Positions 6,517 to 16,066 are shown, numbered from the stretch's first letter. The stretch is 46,042 bases of DNA from Thiobacillus denitrificans (GCA_020723405.1 DYIY01000025.1:1-46042), one strand, 5' to 3'. Notes: generated by a model not told the origin, from the sequence alone. Translations and numbers: made by a program.

Positions 6517-9018
6517 TCAGGCGCGACGCTTGCCGGGGCGCCTGGTCGGCCGCTCTGCCTCTCCCCCGGCCCCATCCCCGGCCCCGCTCCCGGCGGGAGC
6601 GGGGGGGCTGAAGACCCGTTTGGCCACGTCCCGGTAGTGGCTCACGAAGTTCACTTCCAGGCCGGCCTTCACGAAGTCGGGCAGGCGGTCGAAGTCGGGC
6701 TGGTTGGCCTGGGGCAGGATCAGTTCGTGGATGCCCACCCGCTTGGCGGCGATGACCTTTTCGCGGATGCCGCCCACGGGCAGCACCTGGCCGGTGAGGG
6801 TCAGCTCGCCGGTCATGGCCAGGGGCCGGTCGATCTTCTCGCCCCGGGCCAGGGACAGCAGGGCCGTGGCCATGGTGATGCCGGCGGACGGGCCGTCCTT
6901 GGGGGTGGCGCCTTCGGGGACGTGCAGGTGGACGAAGGCTTCGTCGAAGAACTTCACGTCGGCCTTGTAGGGTTTCAGGTGGCTGGAGATGTAGCTGTAG
7001 GCGATCTCGGCGGATTCGCGCATCACTTCCCCCAGCTTGCCGGTGAGCTTGAAGCCCCGGTTCAGGGTGTGCACCTTGGTGGCCTCGATGGTGAGGGTGG
7101 CGCCCCCCAGGGCGGTCCAGGCCAGGCCGGTCACCACGCCGATGCCGGTCATGGGTTTCTCCGGCTGGTAGGGCGGGTCGGTGAGGAAGGTTTCCAGGTT
7201 GTTGCCGTTCACCTGGAGCCGCTCCGCCTCCTTGCGCACGATCTTCACCACCGACTTGCGGATGATCTTGCCCAGGTTCATCTCCAGCTGGCGCACCCCG
7301 GCTTCCCGGGCATAGCCCTCGATGACCTTGCGGATGGCCGCTTCGGAGATGCTCACCTGGCCCCGCTTCAGGCCGGATTTCTTCAGTTGCTTGGGCCACA
7401 GGTGGTGGCGGGCGATGGCCACCTTCTCCTCCAGCAGGTAGCCGGACAGGCGGATCACCTCCATGCGGTCCAGCAGGGGCGCGGGGATGGTGTCCAGCTG
7501 GTTGGCGGTGCAGATGAACAGGGTCTTGGACAGGTCGAAGCGCACGTCCAGGTAGTGGTCCAGGAATTCGCTGTTCTGCTCCGGGTCCAGCACTTCCAGC
7601 AGGGCCGAGGCCGGGTCTCCCTGGTAGGAGGCGCCGATCTTGTCCACCTCGTCCAGCATGATGACCGGGTTCTGGGATTCCACTTCCTTGATGGCCTGGA
7701 TGAACCTGCCCGGCAGGGCGCCGATGTAGGTGCGCCGGTGGCCCTTGATCTCGGCCTCGTCGCGCATGCCGCCCACGGAGAAGCGGTAGAACTTGCGCCC
7801 CAGGGCCCGGGCCACGGACTTGCCGATGGAAGTCTTGCCCACCCCGGGCGGGCCCACCAGCAGCAGGATGGAGCCGGCCACCTCGCCCTTCATGGCGCCC
7901 ACGGCCAGGAACTCGACGATGCGTTCCTTCACGTCGTCCAGGCCGTCGTGGTCCTGATCCAGGATCTTGCGCGCCCGGGCCAGATCCAGCTTGTCCTTGC
8001 TGAACTTGCCCCAGGGCAGGCTGGTGAGCCAGTCCAGGTAGTTGCGGGTGACGGTGTATTCCGGCGAGCCGTGTTCCAGGCCAGAGAGCTTGGTCATCTC
8101 CTCGCCGATCTTCTTCTCGGCGTGGGGCGGCAGCTTGAGCTTCCTCACCCGCCCCTGGTAGAGCTCCAGGTCGGCGGTGCGGTCGTCCTTGGCGATGCCC
8201 AGTTCCTTCTGGATGGCCTTGAGCTGTTCGCGCAGGAAGAATTCCCGCTGCTGCTGGGTCATCTTCTCTTCCACCTTCTCCCGGATCTGGGTTTGCAGCT
8301 TGGCCACCTCCAGTTCCTTCTTGATGAGCAGCAGCACCTTCTGCATGCGCTTTCTCAGGTTCTGGGCCTCCAGCACTTCCTGGAGCTTTTCCTTGGGGGC
8401 GGTGGTGAGGCTGGCGGCGAAATCGGTGAGCAGGGCCGGCTCGTTGGGCGAAAAGCGGTTGAGGAAGAACTTCAGTTCCTCGGAATACAGGGGGTTGAGG
8501 GGCAGCAACTCCTTGATGGCGTTGATGATGGCCAGGGCGTAGGCCTTGATCTCCTCGCCGCTGGTGGCCTGGCGGGTTTCCGCCGGATACTCCACCCGGG
8601 CGTAATAGGGGGCCTTGCCGGAAATCCACTCGGCCACCCGGAAGCGGGTGATGCCCTCGGCGATGAACTGGATCTTGCCGTCGGAGCGCATGGGGTGGTG
8701 CATGCGCACCAGGGTGCCCACGTGGTAGAAGTCCTCGGGCCGGGCATCATCGGAATTGTCGCCGTGAACGCACACCAGGCCCACCAGATGGTGGCCCGTG
8801 TCGCCGATGCGCTTCACCGATTCCATCCAGGGCCCCTCATTCATGATCAGGGGCAGGGTCTGGGCCGGAAAGAAGGGCTTTTCGGTCAGGGGCAGCAGAT
8901 GGATGGCCGCCGGCAGGGTCTGGGCCGGCAGGTTGGCCAAGGCCGGACCGCCGTCGCGGCCGCCCGCCTCGTCGGGTTTGACGATTTCGCCTTCGATGGG
9001 GGTTTGCTCTTCACTCAT
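6517..9018 (-). CDS. lon: ATP-dependent protease Lon (La)
   Basis: The 833-residue cytoplasmic AAA+ serine protease degrades misfolded and regulatory proteins. In order it has an N-terminal LON substrate-binding domain (residues about 35-230), a coiled-coil linker, and an AAA+ module with Walker A GPPGVGKTS near residue 390 and Walker B VIMLDEVDKI. The C-terminal protease domain has the catalytic Ser in KDGPSAGIT near residue 710 and the catalytic Lys in GGIREKVIAAKR. All motifs are intact. It lies between two hypotheticals on the same strand; 60 bases separate its ATG from the upstream stop and I see no clear heat-shock promoter there. Confidence 0.98.
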   Translation of the reverse strand: MSEEQTPIEGEIVKPDEAGGRDGGPALANLPAQTLPAAIHLLPLTEKPFFPAQTLPLIMNEGPWMESVKRIGDTGHHLVGLVCVHGDNSDDARPEDFYHVGTLVRMHHPMRSDGKIQFIAEGITRFRVAEWISGKAPYYARVEYPAETRQATSGEEIKAYALAIINAIKELLPLNPLYSEELKFFLNRFSPNEPALLTDFAASLTTAPKEKLQEVLEAQNLRKRMQKVLLLIKKELEVAKLQTQIREKVEEKMTQQQREFFLREQLKAIQKELGIAKDDRTADLELYQGRVRKLKLPPHAEKKIGEEMTKLSGLEHGSPEYTVTRNYLDWLTSLPWGKFSKDKLDLARARKILDQDHDGLDDVKERIVEFLAVGAMKGEVAGSILLLVGPPGVGKTSIGKSVARALGRKFYRFSVGGMRDEAEIKGHRRTYIGALPGRFIQAIKEVESQNPVIMLDEVDKIGASYQGDPASALLEVLDPEQNSEFLDHYLDVRFDLSKTLFICTANQLDTIPAPLLDRMEVIRLSGYLLEEKVAIARHHLWPKQLKKSGLKRGQVSISEAAIRKVIEGYAREAGVRQLEMNLGKIIRKSVVKIVRKEAERLQVNGNNLETFLTDPPYQPEKPMTGIGVVTGLAWTALGGATLTIEATKVHTLNRGFKLTGKLGEVMRESAEIAYSYISSHLKPYKADVKFFDEAFVHLHVPEGATPKDGPSAGITMATALLSLARGEKIDRPLAMTGELTLTGQVLPVGGIREKVIAAKRVGIHELILPQANQPDFDRLPDFVKAGLEVNFVSHYRDVAKRVFSPPAPAGSGAGDGAGGEAERPTRRPGKRRA

Positions 9019-9078
9019 GGCGCTGTGCTGTGGGATTCCATGGAAGTGAGTCGGGGCGAAGCGGAAGGTTTCAAGATC

Positions 9079-9816
9079 TTACCCGGCCATGACCACCCGA
9101 AGATCGTCGATCTCGATCCACACCAGGGTGGGCCCCGGCAGCACCAGCCGGCTGCCCAGGCGGGGAACGACCCGGCGCCGGGTATAGAAGCGCAGGCCCT
9201 CTACCGCCTCGGCCCCCTGGCAGGAGTTGGCCGCTGCCGCCCAGGCGCCGATCACGTCGGCCACGTAGTCGTGGCAGAGCAGGTGGCCGGCGCTGTCCAC
9301 GTGGAAGGACTGGTGGGACGAGTGGGTGGGAAAGTCCCCGGCGAAAACCACGTCCAGACGGCGCACCCCTTCGCCCCGTCCGGACGCCACCCTTTCCAGG
9401 GCCACGCCGGGTTGGGTCAGCAGGAAGGGGAAACACAGGTAATTCCACAGGGCGTAGCCGGCGAAATAGAGCATGTCCAGGGCATCCCAACTCACCTGCC
9501 GGCTCCATTGGGAGAAGGCGTCCCGGGGATGTTCCCGCTCGGACACCTTGGCCCCCACGTAGTCTTCCAGCCAGATCCGCTCCGGGGTCCACACCCCCCG
9601 CCAGCCGGGGCGGGTGTAATCCAGCAGTTCCACCCGCCGGGCGTGGGGGTGCACCGTCACCGTGAGGCCCAGCAAAGCCCGGGCCTGCTGATGCAGGGAA
9701 AAGGCCAGGCCGGCCGACGACAGGGAGAAATGGAGGCTGGCCACCGATTGCCAGCGATCCAGACCGCCGTGGGCCCGGATCAGTTCATCCAGCAGGACTT
9801 CGGGACGGCTGTCCAT
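9079..9816 (-). CDS. Conserved hypothetical protein upstream of lon
   Basis: The 245-residue protein starts with a helix (LLDELIRAHGGLDRWQSV) then alternating strands, resembling proteins whose N-terminus pairs a 'GGLDRW' helix with a LolA/lipoprotein-localisation-like beta sheet. No signal peptide is evident, which argues against a true periplasmic carrier. I chose the ATG at 9816 because AGGAGG sits directly upstream; a GTG at 9819 overlaps that site. Function is unknown. It sits between trpS and lon, all on the minus strand. Confidence 0.75.
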   Translation of the reverse strand: MDSRPEVLLDELIRAHGGLDRWQSVASLHFSLSSAGLAFSLHQQARALLGLTVTVHPHARRVELLDYTRPGWRGVWTPERIWLEDYVGAKVSEREHPRDAFSQWSRQVSWDALDMLYFAGYALWNYLCFPFLLTQPGVALERVASGRGEGVRRLDVVFAGDFPTHSSHQSFHVDSAGHLLCHDYVADVIGAWAAAANSCQGAEAVEGLRFYTRRRVVPRLGSRLVLPGPTLVWIEIDDLRVVMAG

Positions 9817-9865
9817 CACCTCCTCCCCTGGCCGTAAGCCGAAGTGGCGCTGTGCCCTGAGCGCC

Positions 9866-11068
9866 TCAACCGTAGTTCAGCCCCATGGCCTCGCGCACGT
9901 CGCGCATGGTTTCCCGGGCCAGGTCCCGGGCCCGCTCGCAACCATCGGCGATGATGTTCTTCACCCGATCCGGCTCTTCAGTGTAGGCCCGGGCCCGCTC
10001 CTGGATGGGCCCCAGTTCCCGGAGCACGCCGTCGATGACCGGCTGTTTGCATTCCAGGCAGCCGATGGCAGCGGAGGGGCAGCCGTTCTGCACCCAGGCC
10101 TTCACGTCGTCGCCGGAATAGACCTGGTGCAGTTGCCACACCGGGCACTTCTCCGGGGTGCCCGGATCGGTGCGCCGCACCCGGGCCGGGTCCGTGGGCA
10201 TGGTGCGGATCTTCTTGCTCACCGCCTCCGGAGATTCGCGCAGGGAGATGGTGTTGCCGTAGGACTTGGACATCTTCTGGCCGTCCAGGCCGGGCATCTT
10301 GGAGGCTTCGGTGAGCAGGGCCTCCGGCTCGGTGAGGATCATCTTGCCGCCCCCTTCCAGGTAGCCGTAGAGCCGTTCCTTGTCCCCCAGGGACAGGTTC
10401 TGGGTCTCCCCCAGCAGGGCCTTGGCCGACTCCAGGGCGGCCTCGTCGCCGTCCTGCTGGTAGCGGGTGCGCATCTCCAGGTAGAGCTTGGCCTTCTTGC
10501 CGCCCAGTTTCTTCACGGCGGCTTCGGCCTTCTCCTCGTAGCCCGGCTCCTTGCCGTAGAGGTGATTGAAGCGGCGGGCGATCTCCCGGGAGAACTCGAT
10601 GTGGGGCACCTGGTCCTCCCCCACCGGCACCTGGTTGGCCCGGTAGATGAGGATGTCGGCGCTCTGCAGCAGGGGATAGCCCAGGAAGCCGTAGGTGGAC
10701 AGGTCCTTCTCGGTGAGCTTTTCCTGCTGGTCCTTGTAGGTGGGCACCCGCTCCAGCCAGCCCAGGGGGGTCATCATGGACAGCAGCAGATGCAACTCGG
10801 CGTGCTCGATGACCTGGGACTGGATGAACAGGGTGGCCCGGCTGGGATCCACCCCGGCGGCCAGCCAGTCGATGACCATCTGCCAGGTGGCCTCCTCGAT
10901 GCCCAGGGGATTGTCGTAGTGGGTGGTCAGGGCATGCCAGTCGGCCACGAAGAACAGGCACTCGTACTCGTGCTGGAGCTTGATCCAGTTCTTGAGGACG
11001 CCGTGGTAGTGGCCCAGGTGGAGGTTGCCGGTGGGGCGCATGCCGGAGAGGACTCGATCCGCGTACAT
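9866..11068 (-). CDS. trpS: Tryptophanyl-tRNA synthetase, with an Fe-S-type cysteine motif
   Basis: The 400-residue class I synthetase charges tRNA-Trp. The HIGH-type motif is GNLHLGHYHG near residue 15 and the KMSKS motif is GQKMSKSYGN near residue 264. It is longer than the roughly 335-residue compact form. In the C-terminal region (about 307-340) four cysteines are spaced C-x21-C-x6-C-x2-C, close to the spacing (C-x22-C-x6-C-x2-C) that binds a [4Fe-4S] cluster in Thermotoga TrpRS. Cluster binding is inferred. The gene follows the M50 protease by 10 bases, so they are co-transcribed. Confidence 0.97.
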   Translation of the reverse strand: MYADRVLSGMRPTGNLHLGHYHGVLKNWIKLQHEYECLFFVADWHALTTHYDNPLGIEEATWQMVIDWLAAGVDPSRATLFIQSQVIEHAELHLLLSMMTPLGWLERVPTYKDQQEKLTEKDLSTYGFLGYPLLQSADILIYRANQVPVGEDQVPHIEFSREIARRFNHLYGKEPGYEEKAEAAVKKLGGKKAKLYLEMRTRYQQDGDEAALESAKALLGETQNLSLGDKERLYGYLEGGGKMILTEPEALLTEASKMPGLDGQKMSKSYGNTISLRESPEAVSKKIRTMPTDPARVRRTDPGTPEKCPVWQLHQVYSGDDVKAWVQNGCPSAAIGCLECKQPVIDGVLRELGPIQERARAYTEEPDRVKNIIADGCERARDLARETMRDVREAMGLNYG

Positions 11069-11078
11069 GGGGTTTCCG

Positions 11079-11780
11079 TCAGTTGAGAACGATCAAAACG
11101 TAGGCCAGCAGCTCCTGGGGCTGCATGGCGAAAACGAAGGCGCAAAGCTGCACCAGGCCGTCGATGAGGGGCCACATGAAATAGCCCAGCACGTCCAGGA
11201 ACATGAGGCCCAGGAGGATGAAGATGCCGTAGGGCTCCACCCGGGCCAGGGCCATGGCCGGGCCGGGGGGCAGGAGGCTCACGGCGATTCGCCCCCCGTC
11301 CAGGGGCGGCAGGGGGATGAGGTTCAGGGCCATGAGCACGGCGTTGATGAACACCCCCGCCGCGCCCATGAGAATCATGGGGATGCGCAGGAACTCGGGC
11401 ATGACGAAGGCCAGTTTGACCACCCCGGTCCACAGCAGGGCCATGAGCAGGTTGGCGCCGGGCCCGGCGGCGGCCACCCAGAGCATGTCCTGCTTGGGAT
11501 GGCGCAGGTTGCGGAAGTTCACCGGCACCGGCTTGGCCCAGCCGAACAGGATGCCCCCGGCCCCGGCCAGCTTGGACATGACCAGGATGACCAGGGGGAC
11601 CAGGATGGTGCCCACCGGGTCGATGTGGCGCAGGGGGTTGAGGCTGATGCGCCCTTCCCTCTCCGCCGTGTGGTCGCCAAAGCGCCGGGCGGCGTAGCCG
11701 TGGGCCGCTTCGTGGAGGGTGATGGCAAAAATCACCGGCAGGGCGAAGATGGTGATCTTCTGGATGAGGTTCAGGTCCAT
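11079..11780 (-). CDS. Site-2 protease family (M50) membrane protein
   Basis: The 233-residue multi-pass membrane metalloprotease carries the zinc-binding HExxH motif as ITLHEAAHGYAA at about residues 20-31, inside the first membrane segment, and the second zinc-ligand motif NLIPLPPLDGG near residue 157. About five to six hydrophobic segments are visible. No PDZ domain is present, which separates it from RseP; this is the short type found beside trpS in many Betaproteobacteria. The substrate is unknown. It is followed 10 bases later by trpS. Confidence 0.93.
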   Translation of the reverse strand: MDLNLIQKITIFALPVIFAITLHEAAHGYAARRFGDHTAEREGRISLNPLRHIDPVGTILVPLVILVMSKLAGAGGILFGWAKPVPVNFRNLRHPKQDMLWVAAAGPGANLLMALLWTGVVKLAFVMPEFLRIPMILMGAAGVFINAVLMALNLIPLPPLDGGRIAVSLLPPGPAMALARVEPYGIFILLGLMFLDVLGYFMWPLIDGLVQLCAFVFAMQPQELLAYVLIVLN

Positions 11781-11843
11781 GGGCCTACTGACTCCCCCCC
11801 TTGACGATAGAAGGGTGAGGGGCGGGGGCTTCCAGGCCCATGC

Positions 11844-12467
11844 CTATCCCAGCCCCAACAATGCCGGGTCGCCCAGGCCCCGGCGGATGAGTTCCGGCGC
11901 CTTGCCGGACAGGTCCACCACGGTGCTGGGCTCCAGGCCGCAGTGGCCGCCCTCGATGATCACGTCCACGCTGTGGCACAGGCGCTCGTCGATCTCCCAG
12001 GGGTCCGACAGGGGATACTCGTCGCCGGGCAGGTGCAGGGTGGCGGACAACAGGGGTTCGTCCAGTTCCCCCAGCAGGGCATGGGCGATGGGATTGCCGG
12101 GCACCCGCAGGCCGATGGTGTTGCGCCGGGTCCATAACCGCCGGGGCGCCTCCCGGGTGGCTTCCAGAATGAAGGTGAAGGGCCCGGGGGTGCCGTGTTT
12201 CATCAAGCGGTACTGGACGTTGTCCACCCGGGCGTAGTGGGCCACTTCGGAAAGATCCCGGCAGGCCAGGGTGAGGAAGTGCCGGTCGTCGATCTGGCGG
12301 ATGGCCCGCAGGCGCTCCATGGCCGCCTTGTCGTTGAGCTGGCAGCCCAGGGCGTAACAGGAATCGGTGGGATAGGCGATGACCCCGCCCTTGCGCACCA
12401 TCTCCACCGCCTGGCGGATCAGACGGGGCTGGGGATCATCGGGATGGATGGACAGGAACAGACTCAC
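11844..12467 (-). CDS. YciO-type YrdC/Sua5-domain protein (L-threonylcarbamoyladenylate synthase family)
   Basis: The 207-residue YrdC-domain protein resembles enzymes making threonylcarbamoyl-AMP for the t6A modification of tRNA. Family motifs are GGVIAYPTDSCYALGC (nucleotide-binding KxR/SxN region), RHFLTLAC, GPFTFILEAT and the C-terminal PSTVVDLSG. It matches the YciO branch rather than TsaC, so its exact role in t6A synthesis is less certain. I chose the GTG at 12467 because it overlaps the stop of the upstream PHP gene (GTGA); an ATG at 12491 would lie well inside that gene. Confidence 0.9.
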   Translation of the reverse strand: MSLFLSIHPDDPQPRLIRQAVEMVRKGGVIAYPTDSCYALGCQLNDKAAMERLRAIRQIDDRHFLTLACRDLSEVAHYARVDNVQYRLMKHGTPGPFTFILEATREAPRRLWTRRNTIGLRVPGNPIAHALLGELDEPLLSATLHLPGDEYPLSDPWEIDERLCHSVDVIIEGGHCGLEPSTVVDLSGKAPELIRRGLGDPALLGLG

Positions 12468-13294
12468 CAGACGCTCCACAGGGGCCGGCACTGGGCCGGC
12501 AGGGGTTGCAGGCGGCCCAACTCCCGGCCCCCTTCGCCGGGGGCGTGGAAGTCGGAGCCTACCGAGGCGAGAAGATCGTATTCAGCGGCCAGGGCGGCAA
12601 AGATCGGCACCTGGTCCGGGGTGTGGCTGCCGGTGACCACTTCGATGGCGTCACCGCCCAGGATGCGGAACTCCTCCAGCAGGAGGCGGATCTTTTCCTT
12701 GCCCATCTGGTAGCGCCCCGGATGGGCCAGCACCGACTGGCCCCCGGCGGCCCGGATCCACTCCAGGGCCTCCCCCAACCCGGCCCACTGGTGGACCACG
12801 TAACCCGGCTTGCCCTTCACCAGAAACTTCTTGAACACGGTCTTCACGTCCTTGACCACGCCGCGCTCCACCAGGAAGCGGGCGAAATGGGTGCGGCCGA
12901 TGAGTTCCTTGTTGTCAGCGAAGCCATAGGCCCCTTCCAGGGCCCCGTGGATGCCCAGGCGGGCCAGGTCGTGGGCCATGCGCACCGCCCTTTCCGCCCG
13001 GCCGCCCCGATTCCCCGCCAGGCCTTTCACCAGCTCGGGTTGGGTGGGATCCACGTTGAGGGCCACCACGTGCACCGTGTGGCCGTGCCAGGTGACCGAG
13101 ATCTCCACGCCGTGGATGAGGCGGATGCCCAGGTTGCCGGCCATCTGCCGGGCTTCCTCCAGGCCGGCCAGGGAATCGTGGTCGGTGAGCGCCAGGACCT
13201 GCACACCCATGCGGCCGGCTCGCTCCACCAGGTCCCGGGGCGCGAGCACCCCGTCGGAGGCGGTGGAATGACAGTGCAGGTCGAAAACGATCAT
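12464..13294 (-). CDS. rnm: PHP-domain phosphoesterase, RNase AM-like (YciV/TrpH)
   Basis: The 276-residue protein has the polymerase-and-histidinol-phosphatase metal site: [11 protein letters not shown] near residue 4, [29 protein letters not shown] and [10 protein letters not shown] at the end. E. coli RNase AM, the same family, trims 5' ends of rRNA and RNA fragments and also acts on nucleoside 3',5'-bisphosphates. The gene is first in the run PHP-yciO-M50-trpS. No strong ribosome site precedes the ATG at 13294. It diverges from yciB across a 166-base gap. Confidence 0.9.
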   Translation of the reverse strand: MIVFDLHCHSTASDGVLAPRDLVERAGRMGVQVLALTDHDSLAGLEEARQMAGNLGIRLIHGVEISVTWHGHTVHVVALNVDPTQPELVKGLAGNRGGRAERAVRMAHDLARLGIHGALEGAYGFADNKELIGRTHFARFLVERGVVKDVKTVFKKFLVKGKPGYVVHQWAGLGEALEWIRAAGGQSVLAHPGRYQMGKEKIRLLLEEFRILGGDAIEVVTGSHTPDQVPIFAALAAEYDLLASVGSDFHAPGEGGRELGRLQPLPAQCRPLWSVW

Positions 13295-13367
13295 GGGCGG
13301 GGGAGAGAGGCGGGGGAGCGATTCTTGGGCAGCACGCCTTCTCCCTGAGGTTGAGGGAGGACTGGGA

Positions 13368-13373
13368 ATCATA
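13368..13373 (-). promoter_or_regulatory. Candidate -10 box for the rnm-yciO-M50-trpS run
   Basis: In the 166-base divergent gap (13295-13460) the minus strand reads TATGAT at this position, about 75 bases before the rnm ATG. No convincing -35 element is at the right distance, so this is only a candidate. No equally good box was found for yciB on the plus strand. Confidence 0.3.
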
Positions 13374-13460
13374 GCAAAATGCCCGGCGCTTCTTCCCGAT
13401 CCGGGCCCTCCCCTCTCCTTGCCTTTGCCCTGCCGAGGCCGTCACGCACAGCGATCTCCC

Positions 13461-14066
13461 GTGAAAATCCTATTCGACCTGTTTCCCATCATTCTTTTTT
13501 TCATCGCCTACCAGGTGGGTGAGAAGAACCCGGAAAGCGCCACCGCCTGGTTGGCCGCCCTGGGCGTCACCCTGGACAGCGGCGCCAAGCCCGGCGTCTT
13601 CCTGGCCACCCTGGTGGCCATCGCCGCCACCTTCGTGCAGATCGGCTGGGTATGGCTCAAGCACCGCAAGGTGGACACCATGCTGTGGATCTCCCTGGTG
13701 CTCATCGTGGTGTTCGGCGGCGCCACCCTGTTCCTCCACGACGAGACCTTCATCAAGTGGAAGCCCACGGTGCTCTACTGGCTGTTCGCCCTGTCCCTGG
13801 GTCTGGCCCCCATCCTGTTCGAGCGCAACCTGATCCGGCTGATGATGGAAAAGCAGGTGAGCCTGCCCGATGCCGTCTGGGGCCGCCTGAACCTGGGCTG
13901 GGCCGGCTTCTTCACCTTCATGGGCATCGCCAATCTGTGGGTGGCCATGAACTTTTCCACCGACGCCTGGGTGAATTTCAAGATGTTCGGTTCCATTGGC
14001 CTCATGGTGCTGTTCATCATCGGCCAGACCCTCTATCTCTCCCGGCACATCAAGGAAGAACCATGA
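13461..14066 (+). CDS. yciB: YciB, intracellular septation protein A family
   Basis: The 201-residue inner-membrane protein has five to six transmembrane segments, starting with [17 protein letters not shown], a family signature. YciB/IspZ proteins are linked to cell-envelope synthesis and septation. The start is a GTG at 13461 that aligns with the conserved N-terminus; no upstream in-frame start makes sense. Its stop overlaps the next ATG (ATGA), and the next two genes overlap in the same way, so yciB-yciI-bolA are translationally coupled. Confidence 0.95.
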   Translation: MKILFDLFPIILFFIAYQVGEKNPESATAWLAALGVTLDSGAKPGVFLATLVAIAATFVQIGWVWLKHRKVDTMLWISLVLIVVFGGATLFLHDETFIKWKPTVLYWLFALSLGLAPILFERNLIRLMMEKQVSLPDAVWGRLNLGWAGFFTFMGIANLWVAMNFSTDAWVNFKMFGSIGLMVLFIIGQTLYLSRHIKEEP

Positions 14067-14368
14067 GCCTTTTCTACGCCATCATGGGCGAGGACGCACC
14101 CGGCAGCCTGGACAAGCGCCTGGCCGCCCGGCCGGATCACCTGGCCCGCCTGAATACGCTGAAGGATGAAGGCCGCCTGCTGCTGGCCGGTCCCTTTCCC
14201 GCCGTGGACAGCCCGGACCCGGGCCCGGCAGGCTTCTCCGGCAGTCTCATCGTGGCCGCCTTCGCCAGCCTCGACGATGCCCGGGCCTGGGCCGAGGCCG
14301 ACCCCTACGTGGCCGCCGGCGTGTATGCCCGGGTGACGGTAAAGCCCTTCAAGCGGGTGCTGCCATGA
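14063..14368 (+). CDS. yciI: YciI family protein
   Basis: The 101-residue protein has a ferredoxin-like (dimeric alpha-beta barrel) fold. The family pattern is visible: a short first strand, [23 protein letters not shown] with the conserved His, then an Asp-containing PYVAAGVY segment. In related YciI proteins the His-Asp pair is a putative active site, but the reaction is not established. Start and stop overlap yciB and bolA by four bases each. Confidence 0.95.
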   Translation: MSLFYAIMGEDAPGSLDKRLAARPDHLARLNTLKDEGRLLLAGPFPAVDSPDPGPAGFSGSLIVAAFASLDDARAWAEADPYVAAGVYARVTVKPFKRVLP

Positions 14369-14628
14369 CCGACACCATCCAGGAGATGAAGAACCGGCTG
14401 GCTTCCCTGCATCCGTCCCATCTGGAGATCATCGACGAGTCCGCCTTCCACGCCGGCCACGCCGGCGCGAAGAGTGGGGGCCACTACCGGATCACCCTGG
14501 TCTCCCCGGCCTTCTCGGGCCAGAATGCCGTGGCCCGGCACCGTCTCGTCTACCAGACCCTGGGGGATCTGCTGGAGGGGCGCATCCACGCCTTGTCCAT
14601 CACCGCCCTGGCGCCGGAAGAGTCCTGA
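14365..14628 (+). CDS. bolA: BolA family protein
   Basis: The 87-residue BolA-type protein has the expected class II KH-like fold, with [19 protein letters not shown] carrying the His and the glycine loop used with monothiol glutaredoxins for [2Fe-2S] cluster handling, followed by the RHRLVYQTL helix. BolA proteins act in iron-sulfur metabolism and stress or envelope regulation. Coupled to yciI by an ATGA overlap. An 80-base gap separates it from the isomerase gene. Confidence 0.95.
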   Translation: MTDTIQEMKNRLASLHPSHLEIIDESAFHAGHAGAKSGGHYRITLVSPAFSGQNAVARHRLVYQTLGDLLEGRIHALSITALAPEES

Positions 14629-14708
14629 AGCAAGCGCCCCCGGGGACGACAGGGAACTCCGCGGCTGGCCGCGACTCCATTCACCGCCTTTCCTACACCG
14701 AGAACTTC

Positions 14709-15533
14709 ATGAAACGACTTCTGCTCTGCACCCTTCTCGCCACCCACCTGACCGGCCCGGTCATGGCCCAGGAAGCCAAGACTCCGACCGACGCCCCGGC
14801 CAAGCCGGACCCCATGCGTACCCTGGTCACGGTGAACGGCACGGCCCTGCCCGCCCTCTACGGCAATTTCATCCGCCAGAACCGGGCCAACCGGAATGCG
14901 CCCCCCGAGGCCATGACCGACGAGGCCATCCGCGACCAACTGGTGAGCGTGGAACTGCTGGCCCAGGAGGCCCTGCGCAAGGAACTGGACAAGAAGCCCC
15001 TGGTGGCCGCCACCCTGGACTACCAGCGCAAGGAGCTGCTGGGCCAGGCCGCCATCGAGGACTTCGCCAAGACCCATCCCATCGCCGAGGACGCCATCCG
15101 CAAGGAATACGACGCGGCCAAGGCCAAAGCCGGCGAGAACGAATACCGCCCCCGGCACATCCTGGTGCCCACCGAAAAGGAAGCCAAGGACCTGATCGCC
15201 AAGCTCACCACCGGCAAGAAGGCCAAGTTCGAGGAGCTGGCCAAAAAGCATTCCAAGGACAGTTCCGCCGGCAATGGCGGCGACCTGGGCTGGACCGTGC
15301 CTGCCAATCTGGTCACCGAGTTCGCCGAGGCCCTGAACAAGATGAAGAAGGGCGAGATCAGCAAGACCCCGGTGAAGACCGAATTCGGCTGGCACGTGAT
15401 TCTGGTGGAAGATCTGCGCAAGCTGGACTTCCCCGCCTACGACAAGCTCAGGGGCCGTATCGCCAGCCAGATGCAGCAGCAGCAAGTGCGCAAGTACGTG
15501 CAGGAACTGACCGCCACCGCCAAGGTGGAATAA
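14709..15533 (+). CDS. Parvulin-type peptidyl-prolyl cis-trans isomerase, periplasmic
   Basis: The 274-residue protein begins with a signal peptide (KRLLLCTLLATHLTGPVMAQ, cleavage near residue 20). A SurA_N/PrsA-like helical chaperone part follows (about residues 35-130), then one rotamase (PpiC) domain from about 145 to 240 with the hallmarks RPRHILVPTEKEA, KHSKDSSAGNGGDLGW and EFGWHVILVED. Such proteins help outer-membrane or exported proteins fold. It sits after yciB-yciI-bolA, a common order in Betaproteobacteria. It converges with the TPM genes; only 6 bases separate the stops. Confidence 0.93.
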   Translation: MKRLLLCTLLATHLTGPVMAQEAKTPTDAPAKPDPMRTLVTVNGTALPALYGNFIRQNRANRNAPPEAMTDEAIRDQLVSVELLAQEALRKELDKKPLVAATLDYQRKELLGQAAIEDFAKTHPIAEDAIRKEYDAAKAKAGENEYRPRHILVPTEKEAKDLIAKLTTGKKAKFEELAKKHSKDSSAGNGGDLGWTVPANLVTEFAEALNKMKKGEISKTPVKTEFGWHVILVEDLRKLDFPAYDKLRGRIASQMQQQQVRKYVQELTATAKVE

Positions 15534-15539
15534 GTCTGC

Positions 15540-16055
15540 TCAAAGCAGGGCCGGCGCGTCGGGCAGTTCGTTGCCTGCGCTGCCCTGCCCCCCGGGGCCA
15601 CGGGGGAAATGCCGGGCCAGCAGGGTATCCACCCGGGCGATGCCGGCCAGGGCGCCGGCCTCGAAGCGGCCAGCCCGGAAGTGGCCCTCCATCTCCTGGC
15701 AGACCGCCTCCCACTGGACGCCGTCCACCTTGCCGTTGAAACCCCGGTCAGCCAGGATTTCCACGTCCCGGTCGGCAAGCAGCAGGTAGATCAGCACCCC
15801 GTTGTTGTCCCGGGTATCCCAAACCCCCAGACCGGCGAACACCTGCCGGGCCCGATCCCGGGCCGAATGGCCACGGAACAGGGGCAGCACGCCCAGGGCG
15901 CCTTCCACCACGAAACGGATCTGCCCGCCGTGCCGCACTTCCGAAGCCGCCACGGCGGCCTCGATGCGGGCCAGGACGGCCCGGGGGAATACCCGGCGGA
16001 CCCGCCACCCGGGCATCAGCAGGTGGCCCAGTATCTGCCATGGCGTTCTGGTCAT
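15540..16055 (-). CDS. TPM-domain protein, cytoplasmic or membrane-associated
   Basis: The 171-residue product has one TPM (TLP18.3/Psb32/MOLO-1) domain: VRHGGQIRFVVEGAL and the conserved DTRDNNGVLIYLLLADRDVEILADRGF. The domain is an alpha/beta fold with weak phosphatase activity reported in plants; its bacterial role is unclear. I chose the ATG at 16055 because AGGGG lies 7 bases upstream. It follows the larger TPM gene by 11 bases and forms an operon with it. The usual companion LemA gene is absent. Confidence 0.88.
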   Translation of the reverse strand: MTRTPWQILGHLLMPGWRVRRVFPRAVLARIEAAVAASEVRHGGQIRFVVEGALGVLPLFRGHSARDRARQVFAGLGVWDTRDNNGVLIYLLLADRDVEILADRGFNGKVDGVQWEAVCQEMEGHFRAGRFEAGALAGIARVDTLLARHFPRGPGGQGSAGNELPDAPALL

Positions 16056-16066
16056 GTCTTCACCCC

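Noticed and set aside
5749-9837. A 1362-residue plus-strand ORF across the lon region
   Set aside because: It is antisense to lon and its neighbours, has a Gly/Gln/His/Ala-rich composition typical of GC-rich shadow frames, and no domain.
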